Shown: positions 8,762 through 16,948 of the stretch, piece after piece
How positions within the stretch are numbered: the first letter of the stretch is position 1
Layout: the number at the start of each line of letters is the position of its first letter
IMG/VR virus record: IMGVR_UViG_3300036719_006047
Span: 1-64,000 of that record
Direction: 5' to 3' (one strand)
DNA length: 64,000 bases
Source: a virus
Position numbers and translations under genes: made by a program
Notes under the pieces: model-generated
What the model saw: only the letters and a program-made list of their open reading frames with translations
What the model was told of the DNA's origin: nothing
Database searches by the model: none

Positions 8762-9175
8762 TCACGCGCCTGGAGTCAATGAGCCCGACCCCATGACCTG
8801 CGTGACGTTCAAGATAGCGCCGCCAGCGCCAGAAGCTGCAGCAGCCCAAAGCGTGAACCCAGTCAACTGTGGGTCCGCTCTCTTTCCGGCAGCTCCGATG
8901 TTGAGCGTGACCGCAGAACCTGCAGGGATGACGAGAGAGTTGACAAGCACCAAGGTGGGCGCTGGGTCGTTCATCGTTGCTTGGATCCAGATGGGGTTCG
9001 TGCCATCCAGGTTCAGCAAGATCAGCGTCTCGCAGTTCGTGTATAGCGTCAACAACGGAGCCGGTACTGTGCTGTCGACGCCAAACAGTTTGATTGAACT
9101 GGCTGCTCCCCCGCCAGCTGCCGGGAGAGTCAGCGTAGCGCTATCAAGCGGCAAACCGTAAGCGCGGGTAGGCAT
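8762..9175 (-). CDS. Small beta-rich protein upstream of the fibre genes
   Basis: A 137-aa Ala/Gly/Thr/Leu-rich protein with almost no charge clusters and many predicted strands (LTLYTNCETLILLNLDG, SAVTLNIGAAG). It looks like a small virion component such as a decoration or head-fibre base protein, although no family is recognised. It is first in the fibre operon, 2 nt before gene B. Its start codon (ATG at 9175) abuts a hairpin whose loop carries the GGAG ribosome-binding site, so its translation may be controlled by RNA structure. Confidence 0.6.
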   Translation of the reverse strand: MPTRAYGLPLDSATLTLPAAGGGAASSIKLFGVDSTVPAPLLTLYTNCETLILLNLDGTNPIWIQATMNDPAPTLVLVNSLVIPAGSAVTLNIGAAGKRADPQLTGFTLWAAAASGAGGAILNVTQVMGSGSLTPGA

Positions 9176-9195
9176 GCTCTATGCTCCGTAGAGCA
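9175..9195 (-). promoter_or_regulatory. Hairpin with the ribosome-binding site in its loop
   Basis: On the minus strand TGCTCTA and TAGAGCA form a perfect 7-bp stem closing the loop CGGAGCA. The loop contains the GGAG Shine-Dalgarno, and the ATG of the 8762-9175 gene begins at the base of the stem. This geometry can gate initiation. The 35-bp gap otherwise shows nothing. Confidence 0.4.
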
Positions 9196-9210
9196 CAGAC
9201 CATAGCTTGA

Positions 9211-10830
9211 TCACAGTTCGTCGGCCACGACTTCGAGAACTGTCCAGCCCGGCGGCACAACATCAGGGGCCACAGTCGACATCAAAATGACTTGGCCTTC
9301 GTACGCCGACAGACCGCGCATTACGCGACCAAGCAAAGAAGGATGCCACGCTCTGTCTCCGGGGATCAGCACGGGCAGCACATCTTCGGCTCGAGCAGTC
9401 CTGCTCTCGATGTAAGCGCACAGCGCAAGAAGAGTAGAAACCCACTCTCCACCAGAGAGAGCCGTATGAAGCTCAGTCCCTTCCCGGATTCCGATTCGGG
9501 CAGATTCGATGTCCACTCCGAGCGTCAAGCCCGGCGGCATGTAAGCGTTGACGCCGTCGCAGAAGTCTGCCACGCCTTTCTTGAGCAGCTCTTCCCCTTT
9601 CTGCTCCAGCTTTTCTGCTGCTGACGCAAAAAGAGAAGCACACTTTCTTTTCAGCTCTACTTCTGCGCGAGAGGTCTCGGCCCCTTCCCAGGCATGCTTG
9701 GAGGCTTCGTCTTGGTTGATCTTGGTATCGAACTTGGCTACTTCTTCTCGAAGAGAAGTCGTATCAGATACCATCGTCGCCTGATACTTCTCGAGCTTCT
9801 CGTTGATTTCTTTCTCGAGCTGCGCGATTCGGGTAGCGAGCCGATCACTCTCGGCTGCGTTCTGCACGAGCCCTAGCTCGAACTTGACGGTTGCGTGCCT
9901 GTGGGAGATGGCTTTCTCCGTCTCGGAGTTGCCGCACACAGCACAAGAGGAGAAGCCGAACAGGTTCTTGTGGTCAGTCAGCATCTTGTCGAGGCTTGCG
10001 AGCTCTTGGTAGTAGCTGGCGTCGGCCGCCCCGCTTTTAGCGTCAAACTGTTCCTTCTTCTTCTTCGTGGCCTCCATCACGTTGACCAAAGAGACGATGT
10101 TTTCGTACATCGCTCGTTTGTTCTGCAAGGAAACAGTTCCGGCCTGGGCAGACACCAGCGCAGAGAACGCCTCTTCGCGCTTCAGCTCAAGCTCCGAGCG
10201 AGCTTCCGGCGTCATGGGCGCAGGAACGCCATCGAGCATCTGCTTTAGCAAGTTCTCTGCTGACGTAGCTTCTCTCTTCTGCGCAGTCGCTTCTTTCTTG
10301 CAGGCAGCAGACAGCGCGTTCCAATCAAGCGTCAAGGAGTTGCGCCGAATGTGACGCGACACCTCTTTCCATTCATCTGCATCGAGGCAGCTTTCGACGG
10401 AAGCGAGGGTGACTTTTTCGATGACATTCTTGCTCAGCCAGGCGCGAACGGCGTCGGCGTTTCCTGTCAGAGCAGTTTCGATCTCGCTGAACGGGAAAAC
10501 AACTTTGATAGGCTCTTTGCGCTCTCCCTTCGAGAACGACTGCCCGCTTCTCTTCAGCTCCCAGTACAGCTCTTGCTCTTCGTTGCTCAGAACAACAGAA
10601 GAAGTCAGCTTCTTGGCCCTGCTCGGGAAGAAGCGCGAAATGGCCGCATACGTCTTGATGACGTCCCGTCCTTCTCCGTCCCCAACAAACTCAGCAGCAG
10701 CCAACTGTATCGCTTGAACGACAGAAGATTTTCCAGCTCCGTTCTCCCCGACCAAGAGTGTTTTCTGCCCCAATCGACAATCAACGCCCTTCTTGATGTT
10801 GCTCGTCACCGTCATCAGGTACGGCTTCAT
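9211..10830 (-). CDS. Rad50/SbcC-like SMC-family ATPase
   Basis: A 539-aa ATPase with the Rad50/RecF/SMC plan: Walker A GENGAGKSS at 28-36, a charged coiled-coil region at about 175-400 interrupted by a zinc-hook CAVCG at 296-300, and the ABC signature ALSGGEW near 457-463. Phage relatives such as T4 gp46 pair with an SbcD-like nuclease to resect DNA ends. No such nuclease is recognised in this window. The Walker B region is odd: it reads VLPVLIPGDRAWHP near 484-497 and lacks the usual aspartate-glutamate pair. The start ATG at 10830 has AAGAGGTAAGTC before it. It lies at the downstream end of the replication gene run and overlaps the HTH gene by 50 nt. Confidence 0.8.
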   Translation of the reverse strand: MKPYLMTVTSNIKKGVDCRLGQKTLLVGENGAGKSSVVQAIQLAAAEFVGDGEGRDVIKTYAAISRFFPSRAKKLTSSVVLSNEEQELYWELKRSGQSFSKGERKEPIKVVFPFSEIETALTGNADAVRAWLSKNVIEKVTLASVESCLDADEWKEVSRHIRRNSLTLDWNALSAACKKEATAQKREATSAENLLKQMLDGVPAPMTPEARSELELKREEAFSALVSAQAGTVSLQNKRAMYENIVSLVNVMEATKKKKEQFDAKSGAADASYYQELASLDKMLTDHKNLFGFSSCAVCGNSETEKAISHRHATVKFELGLVQNAAESDRLATRIAQLEKEINEKLEKYQATMVSDTTSLREEVAKFDTKINQDEASKHAWEGAETSRAEVELKRKCASLFASAAEKLEQKGEELLKKGVADFCDGVNAYMPPGLTLGVDIESARIGIREGTELHTALSGGEWVSTLLALCAYIESRTARAEDVLPVLIPGDRAWHPSLLGRVMRGLSAYEGQVILMSTVAPDVVPPGWTVLEVVADEL

Positions 10831-11035
10831 GACTTACCTCTTTCTTTTGGAGTCTTCGCAAGGCTTCAAGATCGCTGGGCTGTTGAGGAGAGCTCTCCCC
10901 ATTGCGCCATCTGTAAATGGTTCTGGGCGAAACGCGACCGTCTAAATCTTTGCTGATCTGCTCTGCTGTCTTGCCCGAGTCAAGCAAGTTTCTAACGATG
11001 CTTTGGGCCTCGGATGCAATGTCTTCTCTCATCAC
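10781..11035 (-). CDS. Small helix-turn-helix protein
   Basis: An 84-aa protein whose first 55 residues form a compact helical unit. It contains a likely helix-turn-helix, KTAEQISKDLDGRVSPRTIYRWRNG (residues about 23-47), the pattern seen in resolvase-type and MarR-like recognition helices. The C-terminal 25 residues are acidic and Gln-rich, and they overlap the start of the Rad50-like gene by 50 nt. It starts at 11035 (or the adjacent ATG at 11032) next to the previous stop, with GGGAGTGAG before it. It may be a local transcriptional regulator; that is inference. Confidence 0.6.
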   Translation of the reverse strand: MMREDIASEAQSIVRNLLDSGKTAEQISKDLDGRVSPRTIYRWRNGESSPQQPSDLEALRRLQKKEVSHEAVPDDGDEQHQEGR

Positions 11036-11463
11036 TCACTCCCGATGGGCTGGGCCAGCACCGACCAACCTCTGTGCCAATCGGTAGCGGCGACGACTTG
11101 GACTCGCGCCACGGAAAATAACTTGCCCTCTTTCAACAGCAATACAACTTTCTTCGATTCAAGGGCAGAATTTAGGATCTCAGCAGTCATTTTGCCGATT
11201 CTGTCACTGAACACGACGAAGCCCCTGAAGTTGGGCTCTCGCGTCAGGTAGTCTCGGCCGTTTACGGTGTCGTGAATCCAACTGCTGTAATCGTGAGCCG
11301 TAGGGAAGCTCTCGTTGAACCAATCTCGCGAACTCTTGATGTCGCAGTCTAACGAGAGCTTCGACTTTACGGTCTCGTGTGCCTGACGCACAAGCCGGAT
11401 CTCGTCGTCAAGTTCACTTACTTTCGGAAAACAAGCAAGGAACTTTATCTTGAGGCTCATCAT
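11032..11463 (-). CDS. Hypothetical protein in the replication operon (143 aa)
   Basis: The open frame extends to 11562, but that extension is Cys/Arg-rich and lies within the upstream gene. The paired ATGs at 11463/11460, with GCGGAAATCC before them, are the more likely start. The protein reads MSLKIKFLACFPKV at its beginning, then mixed alpha/beta. It contains YLTREPNFRGFVVFSDRIGK and an apparent beta region near the C-terminus (VVLLLKEGKLFSVARVQVV). No known motif is visible. It overlaps the preceding gene by about 50 nt. Confidence 0.5.
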   Translation of the reverse strand: MMSLKIKFLACFPKVSELDDEIRLVRQAHETVKSKLSLDCDIKSSRDWFNESFPTAHDYSSWIHDTVNGRDYLTREPNFRGFVVFSDRIGKMTAEILNSALESKKVVLLLKEGKLFSVARVQVVAATDWHRGWSVLAQPIGSE

Positions 11464-11779
11464 GGATTTCCGCCGCTGCTCTGACCTTGTCCCACAGAAC
11501 GCGAGACACGTCTTGGAACATGATGTCGCTGCGGCCGTAACCATCCCTCTGCCAGTTGTCAAAGGCCATTACTGCCGTAACGAGCTCTTTGAACTTCTGT
11601 GCATTCTCGATGTCTGCATTGAGCTTGCTCTTTGCTGCGAAAACTGCTTTGGCCTTATCGACCTTCCGTTGAGCGGAAGAAAGCAAGGAATCGATATTCG
11701 AGAGGTCTTCCTCTGCTCCAGCCAGAGCGTCGGAAAGCTTGTTGACGGCACCCACCATGCTGATGTCGCTGTGTCTCAT
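11414..11779 (-). CDS. Hypothetical coiled-coil protein (121 aa)
   Basis: An unrecognised, mainly helical protein. Residues 8-60 (NKLSDALAGAEEDLSNIDSL and onwards) have the heptad look of a coiled coil. It starts at 11779, overlapping the polymerase stop by 4 nt in an ATGA-like arrangement, which implies translational coupling. It lies between DNA polymerase and the Rad50-like gene, so a replication or recombination accessory role is plausible but not shown. Confidence 0.55.
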   Translation of the reverse strand: MRHSDISMVGAVNKLSDALAGAEEDLSNIDSLLSSAQRKVDKAKAVFAAKSKLNADIENAQKFKELVTAVMAFDNWQRDGYGRSDIMFQDVSRVLWDKVRAAAEIHDEPQDKVPCLFSESK

Positions 11780-14700
11780 ACTTTATCCCACGACTTGCCG
11801 ATGTCGGCGCTTGCGGTGAACTCCACCCCGGGAAGGGAGTCGTGCACCTGGTTCATGCACTCTTCGAGGAGGCGGGCAACACGCTCGCCTTCCCCTTCAG
11901 GGCATTCGATCACGATGGCGTCGTGGCACTGGTTGATGATGCCTGTGCCCGGACCCCACTTGTGGAGAGGAACCTGCTCGTAAAGCTTGACCATCGCCAA
12001 ATTCATAATTGCGGCTGCACTGCTGTTTTTGGAGATAAATCCCTCAGCTACGTAGCAATGCTCTTCGTCGTCTACGCACAGCGTAAATACTTCTGAACGA
12101 ACGCAAAGAGACGATACCGAACTAACATGTGCGTGATCGTAAATGTCATTTACCTCCATCTTAGCACAAGAGTACGCTGTGATTGATTTATCGTTGTCAC
12201 TATTCCTCAGTCTCGATTTCATTGTTCTTTGTGAAGCGGACTTAGCACTCAGCTTTTCTACGACACGCCGCACTTCGAACGAAGGCAGGGTTTCGTTAGA
12301 TCTGTACTTGCACTCCCGACCCCACCCCAAAGAAGAGAAAACTTGAGATCCAGAAAGCATTAGACGCCACGAAACTGTTTCAGATTCCTTGTTGGTGCGG
12401 TAAGGTCCCGCCAACTTTTGCGCGTCAATCCCCACTGTTCGGCACAATACAGCTATTTCTCTCAGTAGATCTGGGTTAAACATGTTTAGGACTACGGCAC
12501 CGTCAGGCAGTTGATAACCATCTCCATCAAGAACACCGAGCAAAAACTTTTTTCTGTTAGCAAGAGAAGAGCGCCAAATGATTTCAGGTATCCTTTTGTC
12601 CCGGGCTTTCAGGCCGGGGTTTAGCCCGAACAACGAACAAAAAACATCGCAGTCCCTTCCTGCTAATACGACCCAATGACCAGCTTCTTCCCGCACTGTG
12701 GGAGACAAACCCACGCCAGACATCAAGCGTTCGACATTTTCCTTAGCTTCAATACCGCTGCGCTCTGTGCGCCCTGTACTTGATGTCTTCCCTACTACAA
12801 TGCTGAAGGCAACTCCTTCGTTTTTTCCTTTGTCCTTCCGAGACAAGCAGCCGTCGGATGTGTACAACCCGAGGAGAAAAGCGACATCGTCTCCTATATC
12901 TTTTCCGAAGTTGAGATCAGTTGCGAGGGTCATGGCAACTCTGTTGTTCTCGATAAGAGAATCGGCTTCTCTCCATTCGTACTCTGAGCGACCGACGACG
13001 CGAAATTTATGAGTAGCGTCGCACAGAAGTGATGCTGCGTGGTTGGTGTTCACTCTCAGCAGGGGAACAGTGCCTTTTCGAATGCAAGTCGCCGTTGCCC
13101 ATTTCTTACCCGTCCAAGCGTCGAAACGAAGGCCTTCGAGCTCACGAATAGGTATGTATCCGTTTTTTGTGATGACGCGAACATTACCGGGAACACACTG
13201 GATAGGAAAGTTCACGATTTCGTTAGCCTTCTCGCCGTCTAAGAAGTCCCGTCTGCGGCCAGTTACGGGCTCTCGGAGGTATCCTTTTTTGCGGTAAGTT
13301 TCGATCTCTGCCTGCCATCCCGTCTTGAACTGAGGTGCACCGCGAAGCCAGTTTTCCTGCATCACGCGAACCTTCTGCAACGGAAGCTTCGCGTAAGGCA
13401 AGTCGGTTGTGCCGTCGTTGAGCGGCTCTTTCGTGACAGGGTCAGAGGCAGGCACTTCGGTTTTGCGGATGAGTTTGTGCGTCGTCTCCGCAGAGCCCAT
13501 GTACTGCGAGCAGTACTGAACGCCCTTGGAGAGATCGCGAAACGTTTTCGCTTCGCCCTTCCCGATGAACTTGCCCTTCTCGTCGTAGGCTTTGCCGACA
13601 AGCATGCCATTCCCGGCGTAGCAAGAAGGATCGACACCAGCCGCCCGGCAGAAGTCGTTACCGAAAACTGCGTAAGCCGTCATGCCGTGAGGATCCTTGC
13701 CTTCTCGGAAGGCGCGCAAGTATAGCTCGACGCCCCAGCGGGCTGCAGCCACCCGGAGCTCAAGCTGGTCCATGTCAGCGCCGACCAGGACATTGCCCGG
13801 TTGAGCCACGATCATGGAGCGCATGGCTTTTGGGAAGTTCTGACTCTGTCTCGTTACGGTTACCTTTCCTTTTCGACGAACAACAATGGCATCACTCGGA
13901 ACTGTGACGCAGTAGACCATTCCGTCATAATCAACTTCCTTGCATGACCAGTCCTCTGTGATTCGAATGTCTTCTTCCGGGTGAATGAAGCGCAAAGGAA
14001 AGCTTTTTTTATTGCGGTTTACGAGACGGTGCAGCTGGTGTATTTCACTTGCCGTGAGGGTCAGGACTTCGTTGTGCAGTAAAGGAAAGTCCGCACCAGA
14101 AAATCGGAAAGGAATACGATGATTTGGCGTCATCAGTAGATCCACTTTCTCATCTTCGATGTAGATCATGTACCCCGTGTGGCGTCCGCAGTGGTATGCA
14201 GTAGGAAGTGAAAAGTCTATTTTTCCGTCTTCGTGCCACTGAGCGACCTTGAGTTTGCCTTGATGCGATTCAAGGAGAACGTCAAAACGCACCCAACCGA
14301 TTTCTGTCAGAATTTCAGTCTCGGCGTCAAAGCAGTTAATCGGCTTTGAGCTTGACAGACGGCCAGTAGCCGCAATGTGCGCCGAGTAGCCGGGGTACAT
14401 TCTTCCCGTCGCAGGGTTGACGATACCTCTCTTTTCCTCGCCGTACTGCTTTCGCGTTTCCTTGTCGACCCAGTCTTCGTCTTCATCCCAGCCGAGGTCT
14501 GCACCCATGTTGCTGGGCCTAAGCTTGACCACATAGGTGCCAAGAACTTTTTGGCACTTCCTGTACCTTCGGATGAGCTTGATGACAGCTCTGTGGTCCT
14601 CCTCGATCTGACCGTCCGTGAGAAGCCCGCGGAGGATATAGTCTCCGGTAGAAAGGTCGCCAGATTCGGTGTATCTGTCCTCCTCGTCAATGAACTCAGT

Positions 14701-16581
14701 CGACAACTTCCATCGGTCGAACAGCAGATCTCTCAAGTGGTTCACAGAAGCCGGATTGAAGAGCTTCAGCCCAGTCGTGTCCCGAATTTGGTGAAGAAGG
14801 TTGTGCCTCAAGGTCAGAAGCTCAACTTCTTTTTTGTGCCGTATCGCCTGGTCGACGAACATTCCTGTGGTGTGCATGACCATACAGATCTCTTGAATCT
14901 GCATGTCCAGTTTGTACACCTCAAGCTGGTCCCGTGCATCAAGCGCATCGAGGAGAGGAGGTAAAACTCTCGCAGTTACCGCGACATCGCGTGCTGCGTA
15001 TTCGTGTAGCTGATGGTCATTCTCGCCGCCGTGCGCGATTTTGTTACCTTCGCGGTCCGAATTGCCCGAAACAACGACTTTCCCGTTGCGCCGAACAACT
15101 ACAAAGCCAGAAGGCACCGTGACACAGTAAACGCGCCCATCGAAATCTACTTCATTTCTTTCGAGATGCCCTACGCGGACAATTTTGAGCGTAATTCCAT
15201 CTTTATTTTCTGTGCCCGTTACCCATTCTGCGCCATCAGGAACTTCTGCTGGGCTTGCCACCAGCCATTTCGACTTGTCGTCGATGCGATACAACATTTT
15301 GTGGTTCGGTGTAACAAGTAAGTCGACAGCTTGACTCTTGAACGATCGCATTTCCCCCTTGTACGGCTGATTGACGTAAGCCGAAGGGGCGACAAAAGAA
15401 ATAACACCGTCATCCCATTGAGCTACCAGGTCTGATTCCTCCAGATCAGGGAATCGAACAAAGCCTCTGTCTGTCAAGATTTCAGTCTCGCCGTCATAGC
15501 ATTTCCAGGCAGGTGCATCTGTATAAAGACTGGCGACGTAGGCGAGGCTGTGCGGCATCTCAGGATCCACGTTCCTGTGGATCATGATGGTGTCGATGTT
15601 CGGCTTGACATCAAAGCCCAGCCGCCTGCGGATGACTGTTCGGTCGTAAGAACCTGAGTTGTGGCCGATCTTGTGGATGTTCTCGTTCTCGAAGAAGTAG
15701 CGAAGCTCTCGCAGCATCGCGGAAGCTTCTTCTTCGTTGTAGAAGTCGATAAACAGTCCTGGGATTTCTTTGGGCTGCTTGTTCGAGCGCAGCCCGATCA
15801 CCATCACCTTTGTTTCGTTGCCGATGGCGATACAGCGGATGTTTGCGTCGAGCGGCTCAATACCGTCAGTCTCGATGTCGTAGGTCCACAGATTGTCTGT
15901 GTCGATGAACTGGCGAAACTCGGCAGCGGAAGGGTGATAAACGATATCGGGCTCCACCCAGCCAGACAAACCGTTGAATGCCCTCATCGCCTTGCTGATG
16001 TCCGACCGAAACACATGAGCCCATCGCTGCTGCTTCTGCACCAGACCAGGGGAAACGGTCGGAAGCACTCGCCGCGGAAGCGTACGAATGGTGCTCTCGA
16101 GTTCTACGAGCGCTCCCCGAACAGCAAGAATGCTCTGGGATGAGCCTGTTACAGCCTGCATGGCTGTTTTCCCGAGCGGGATGAGATCTCGAATGTGGGC
16201 AATCTCAGCGTTCAAGCGAGGCGAACAACACTCTTGCGGCGTCTTCATCACTTGGCCGCTCAGCTTCGCTTGCTTGGACAGCCCTCGCGTCATCTGGGCG
16301 AGATCGTTGTCCGGCGGCCGGCACAGGATCGTGTAAGTGAGGTGGAACTTGCCTCTGTGGTGCCCTGAAGCCCTGACGGCGCGGTCCAGTTCGGTGCCGT
16401 TCGGCCCAACGAAAGGACGCCCGTGCTTCTCTTCAGGCTCGCCAGGGGCTTCGCCAATCAGAGCAACACGGGCGTTTGCGTGACTTTCAGGAGGGACGAC
16501 AGTCTGACCGTTGAGGGGGCACTCATCACAGAGGGCGCCACAAGCACGCGGGTTGTAGCTTGTGCGCTTCTCTATGGTCAT
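11776..16581 (-). CDS. Family A DNA polymerase with N-terminal UDG-like domain and three inteins
   Basis: The 1601-aa precursor should splice to about 900 aa. Residues 1-200 form a family-4 uracil-DNA-glycosylase-like domain, with GEAPGEPEE..GRPFVGPNG at 43-62 and candidate Fe-S cysteines C18, C21, C87 and C117/118. The 3'-5' exonuclease follows: Exo I YDIETDG at 234-240, Exo II GHNSGSYD near 306-313, Exo III Y528/D532. The polymerase has motif A LVGADMDQLELR near 932-943, O-helix R1015-xxx-K1019-xxx-Y1023 (a T7-like tyrosine), and motif C QCHDAIVIE at 1551-1559. Inteins occupy 361-507, 750-912 and 1129-1519, each inside or beside conserved blocks. A UDG-like N-terminus on PolA is known from SPO1-type phages. 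All catalytic residues are present, so it should be the replicative polymerase. Confidence 0.95.
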   Translation of the reverse strand: MTIEKRTSYNPRACGALCDECPLNGQTVVPPESHANARVALIGEAPGEPEEKHGRPFVGPNGTELDRAVRASGHHRGKFHLTYTILCRPPDNDLAQMTRGLSKQAKLSGQVMKTPQECCSPRLNAEIAHIRDLIPLGKTAMQAVTGSSQSILAVRGALVELESTIRTLPRRVLPTVSPGLVQKQQRWAHVFRSDISKAMRAFNGLSGWVEPDIVYHPSAAEFRQFIDTDNLWTYDIETDGIEPLDANIRCIAIGNETKVMVIGLRSNKQPKEIPGLFIDFYNEEEASAMLRELRYFFENENIHKIGHNSGSYDRTVIRRRLGFDVKPNIDTIMIHRNVDPEMPHSLAYVASLYTDAPAWKCYDGETEILTDRGFVRFPDLEESDLVAQWDDGVISFVAPSAYVNQPYKGEMRSFKSQAVDLLVTPNHKMLYRIDDKSKWLVASPAEVPDGAEWVTGTENKDGITLKIVRVGHLERNEVDFDGRVYCVTVPSGFVVVRRNGKVVVSGNSDREGNKIAHGGENDHQLHEYAARDVAVTARVLPPLLDALDARDQLEVYKLDMQIQEICMVMHTTGMFVDQAIRHKKEVELLTLRHNLLHQIRDTTGLKLFNPASVNHLRDLLFDRWKLSTEFIDEEDRYTESGDLSTGDYILRGLLTDGQIEEDHRAVIKLIRRYRKCQKVLGTYVVKLRPSNMGADLGWDEDEDWVDKETRKQYGEEKRGIVNPATGRMYPGYSAHIAATGRLSSSKPINCFDAETEILTEIGWVRFDVLLESHQGKLKVAQWHEDGKIDFSLPTAYHCGRHTGYMIYIEDEKVDLLMTPNHRIPFRFSGADFPLLHNEVLTLTASEIHQLHRLVNRNKKSFPLRFIHPEEDIRITEDWSCKEVDYDGMVYCVTVPSDAIVVRRKGKVTVTRQSQNFPKAMRSMIVAQPGNVLVGADMDQLELRVAAARWGVELYLRAFREGKDPHGMTAYAVFGNDFCRAAGVDPSCYAGNGMLVGKAYDEKGKFIGKGEAKTFRDLSKGVQYCSQYMGSAETTHKLIRKTEVPASDPVTKEPLNDGTTDLPYAKLPLQKVRVMQENWLRGAPQFKTGWQAEIETYRKKGYLREPVTGRRRDFLDGEKANEIVNFPIQCVPGNVRVITKNGYIPIRELEGLRFDAWTGKKWATATCIRKGTVPLLRVNTNHAASLLCDATHKFRVVGRSEYEWREADSLIENNRVAMTLATDLNFGKDIGDDVAFLLGLYTSDGCLSRKDKGKNEGVAFSIVVGKTSSTGRTERSGIEAKENVERLMSGVGLSPTVREEAGHWVVLAGRDCDVFCSLFGLNPGLKARDKRIPEIIWRSSLANRKKFLLGVLDGDGYQLPDGAVVLNMFNPDLLREIAVLCRTVGIDAQKLAGPYRTNKESETVSWRLMLSGSQVFSSLGWGRECKYRSNETLPSFEVRRVVEKLSAKSASQRTMKSRLRNSDNDKSITAYSCAKMEVNDIYDHAHVSSVSSLCVRSEVFTLCVDDEEHCYVAEGFISKNSSAAAIMNLAMVKLYEQVPLHKWGPGTGIINQCHDAIVIECPEGEGERVARLLEECMNQVHDSLPGVEFTASADIGKSWDKV
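12025..13197 (-). other. Intein 3 of DNA polymerase (with LAGLIDADG endonuclease)
   Basis: Precursor residues 1129-1519 (391 aa). It begins with Cys (CVPGNVRVITKNG, block A), has a block B-like LLCDATHKFRVV near 1185-1196, and ends EGFISKN followed by Ser+1. Two LAGLIDADG-type helices, FLLGLYTSDG at 1235-1244 and FLLGVLDGDG at 1346-1355, mark a homing endonuclease. The insertion lies between NFPIQ and SSAAAIMN, the helix C-terminal to the fingers that is normally NFPIQGTAAD in PolA. Being full-length, it may still be mobile. The penultimate residue is Lys rather than the usual His. Confidence 0.9.
13846..14334 (-). other. Intein 2 of DNA polymerase (mini-intein)
   Basis: Precursor residues 750-912 (163 aa), starting CFDAETEILTEIGW (block A) with block B VDLLMTPNHRIPFR near 813-826 and block F EVDYDGMVYCVTVP near 882-895. 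It ends VTVTRQ, followed by Ser+1. The terminal residue is Gln instead of Asn, a known but less common variant. There is no endonuclease domain. It interrupts GRLSSSKPIN/SQNFPK, the block just before motif A (PolA SSSDPNLQNIP). Confidence 0.9.
15061..15501 (-). other. Intein 1 of DNA polymerase (mini-intein)
   Basis: Precursor residues 361-507 (147 aa), starting CYDGETEILTDRGF with block B VDLLVTPNHKMLYR near 419-432 and block F EVDFDGRVYCVTVP near 477-490. It ends VVVSGN, followed by Ser+1. Gly occupies the usual penultimate His position. It sits inside the 3'-5' exonuclease, between Exo II and Exo III (APAWK/SDREGNK). Its C-terminal half is strikingly similar to intein 2, so the two are paralogues. 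Confidence 0.9.
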
Positions 16582-16584
16582 GCT

Positions 16585-16917
16585 CTACTCCTTTGATTCA
16601 GTCACTTCGTCGTCTTGTTCTGCAGGAAGAGTAGCGACATAAGCAGTCTTAATCAGCGCAATCAAAGCTTCTGGCGAAATCGCAATGGCGGGAACGTTCG
16701 AGTAGAGAGGCAGAATACCGTTATTGGCCTGCTCGATAAGATCCTCCGCCCACTGCTTCATGCCTCGCACTGTCTCTGCATTGAGGACAGGGAAATCCCC
16801 AAAAGTGTGCTTCTTGAAGGGGTTAACAGTGTTGATCGGCTTTCCGTCTGGTCCAAGCAGCATGTTCGCTCCACGAGAAAATGCCGGTCTCTCCCGGCTG
16901 TCACGCCTGTTTGTCAT
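16585..16917 (-). CDS. Hypothetical protein upstream of DNA polymerase (110 aa)
   Basis: The open frame runs to 17148, but the N-terminal extension is a low-complexity shadow of the neighbouring gene, so the ATG at 16917 (MTNRRDSRERP) is used. The mature part reads ANMLLGPDGKPINTVNPFKKHTFGDF, then a helical region (ETVRGMKQWAEDLIEQANNG) and a hydrophobic helix (ISPEALIALIKTAYVATL), ending in an acidic tail. The family is unknown. It lies 3 nt before the polymerase start and 31 nt after the ssDNA-binding-like gene; a replisome accessory role is inferred from position only. Confidence 0.6.
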   Translation of the reverse strand: MTNRRDSRERPAFSRGANMLLGPDGKPINTVNPFKKHTFGDFPVLNAETVRGMKQWAEDLIEQANNGILPLYSNVPAIAISPEALIALIKTAYVATLPAEQDDEVTESKE

Positions 16918-16948
16918 TGCGACCCGACGGCGTTCTCGGTGGGGGCGC

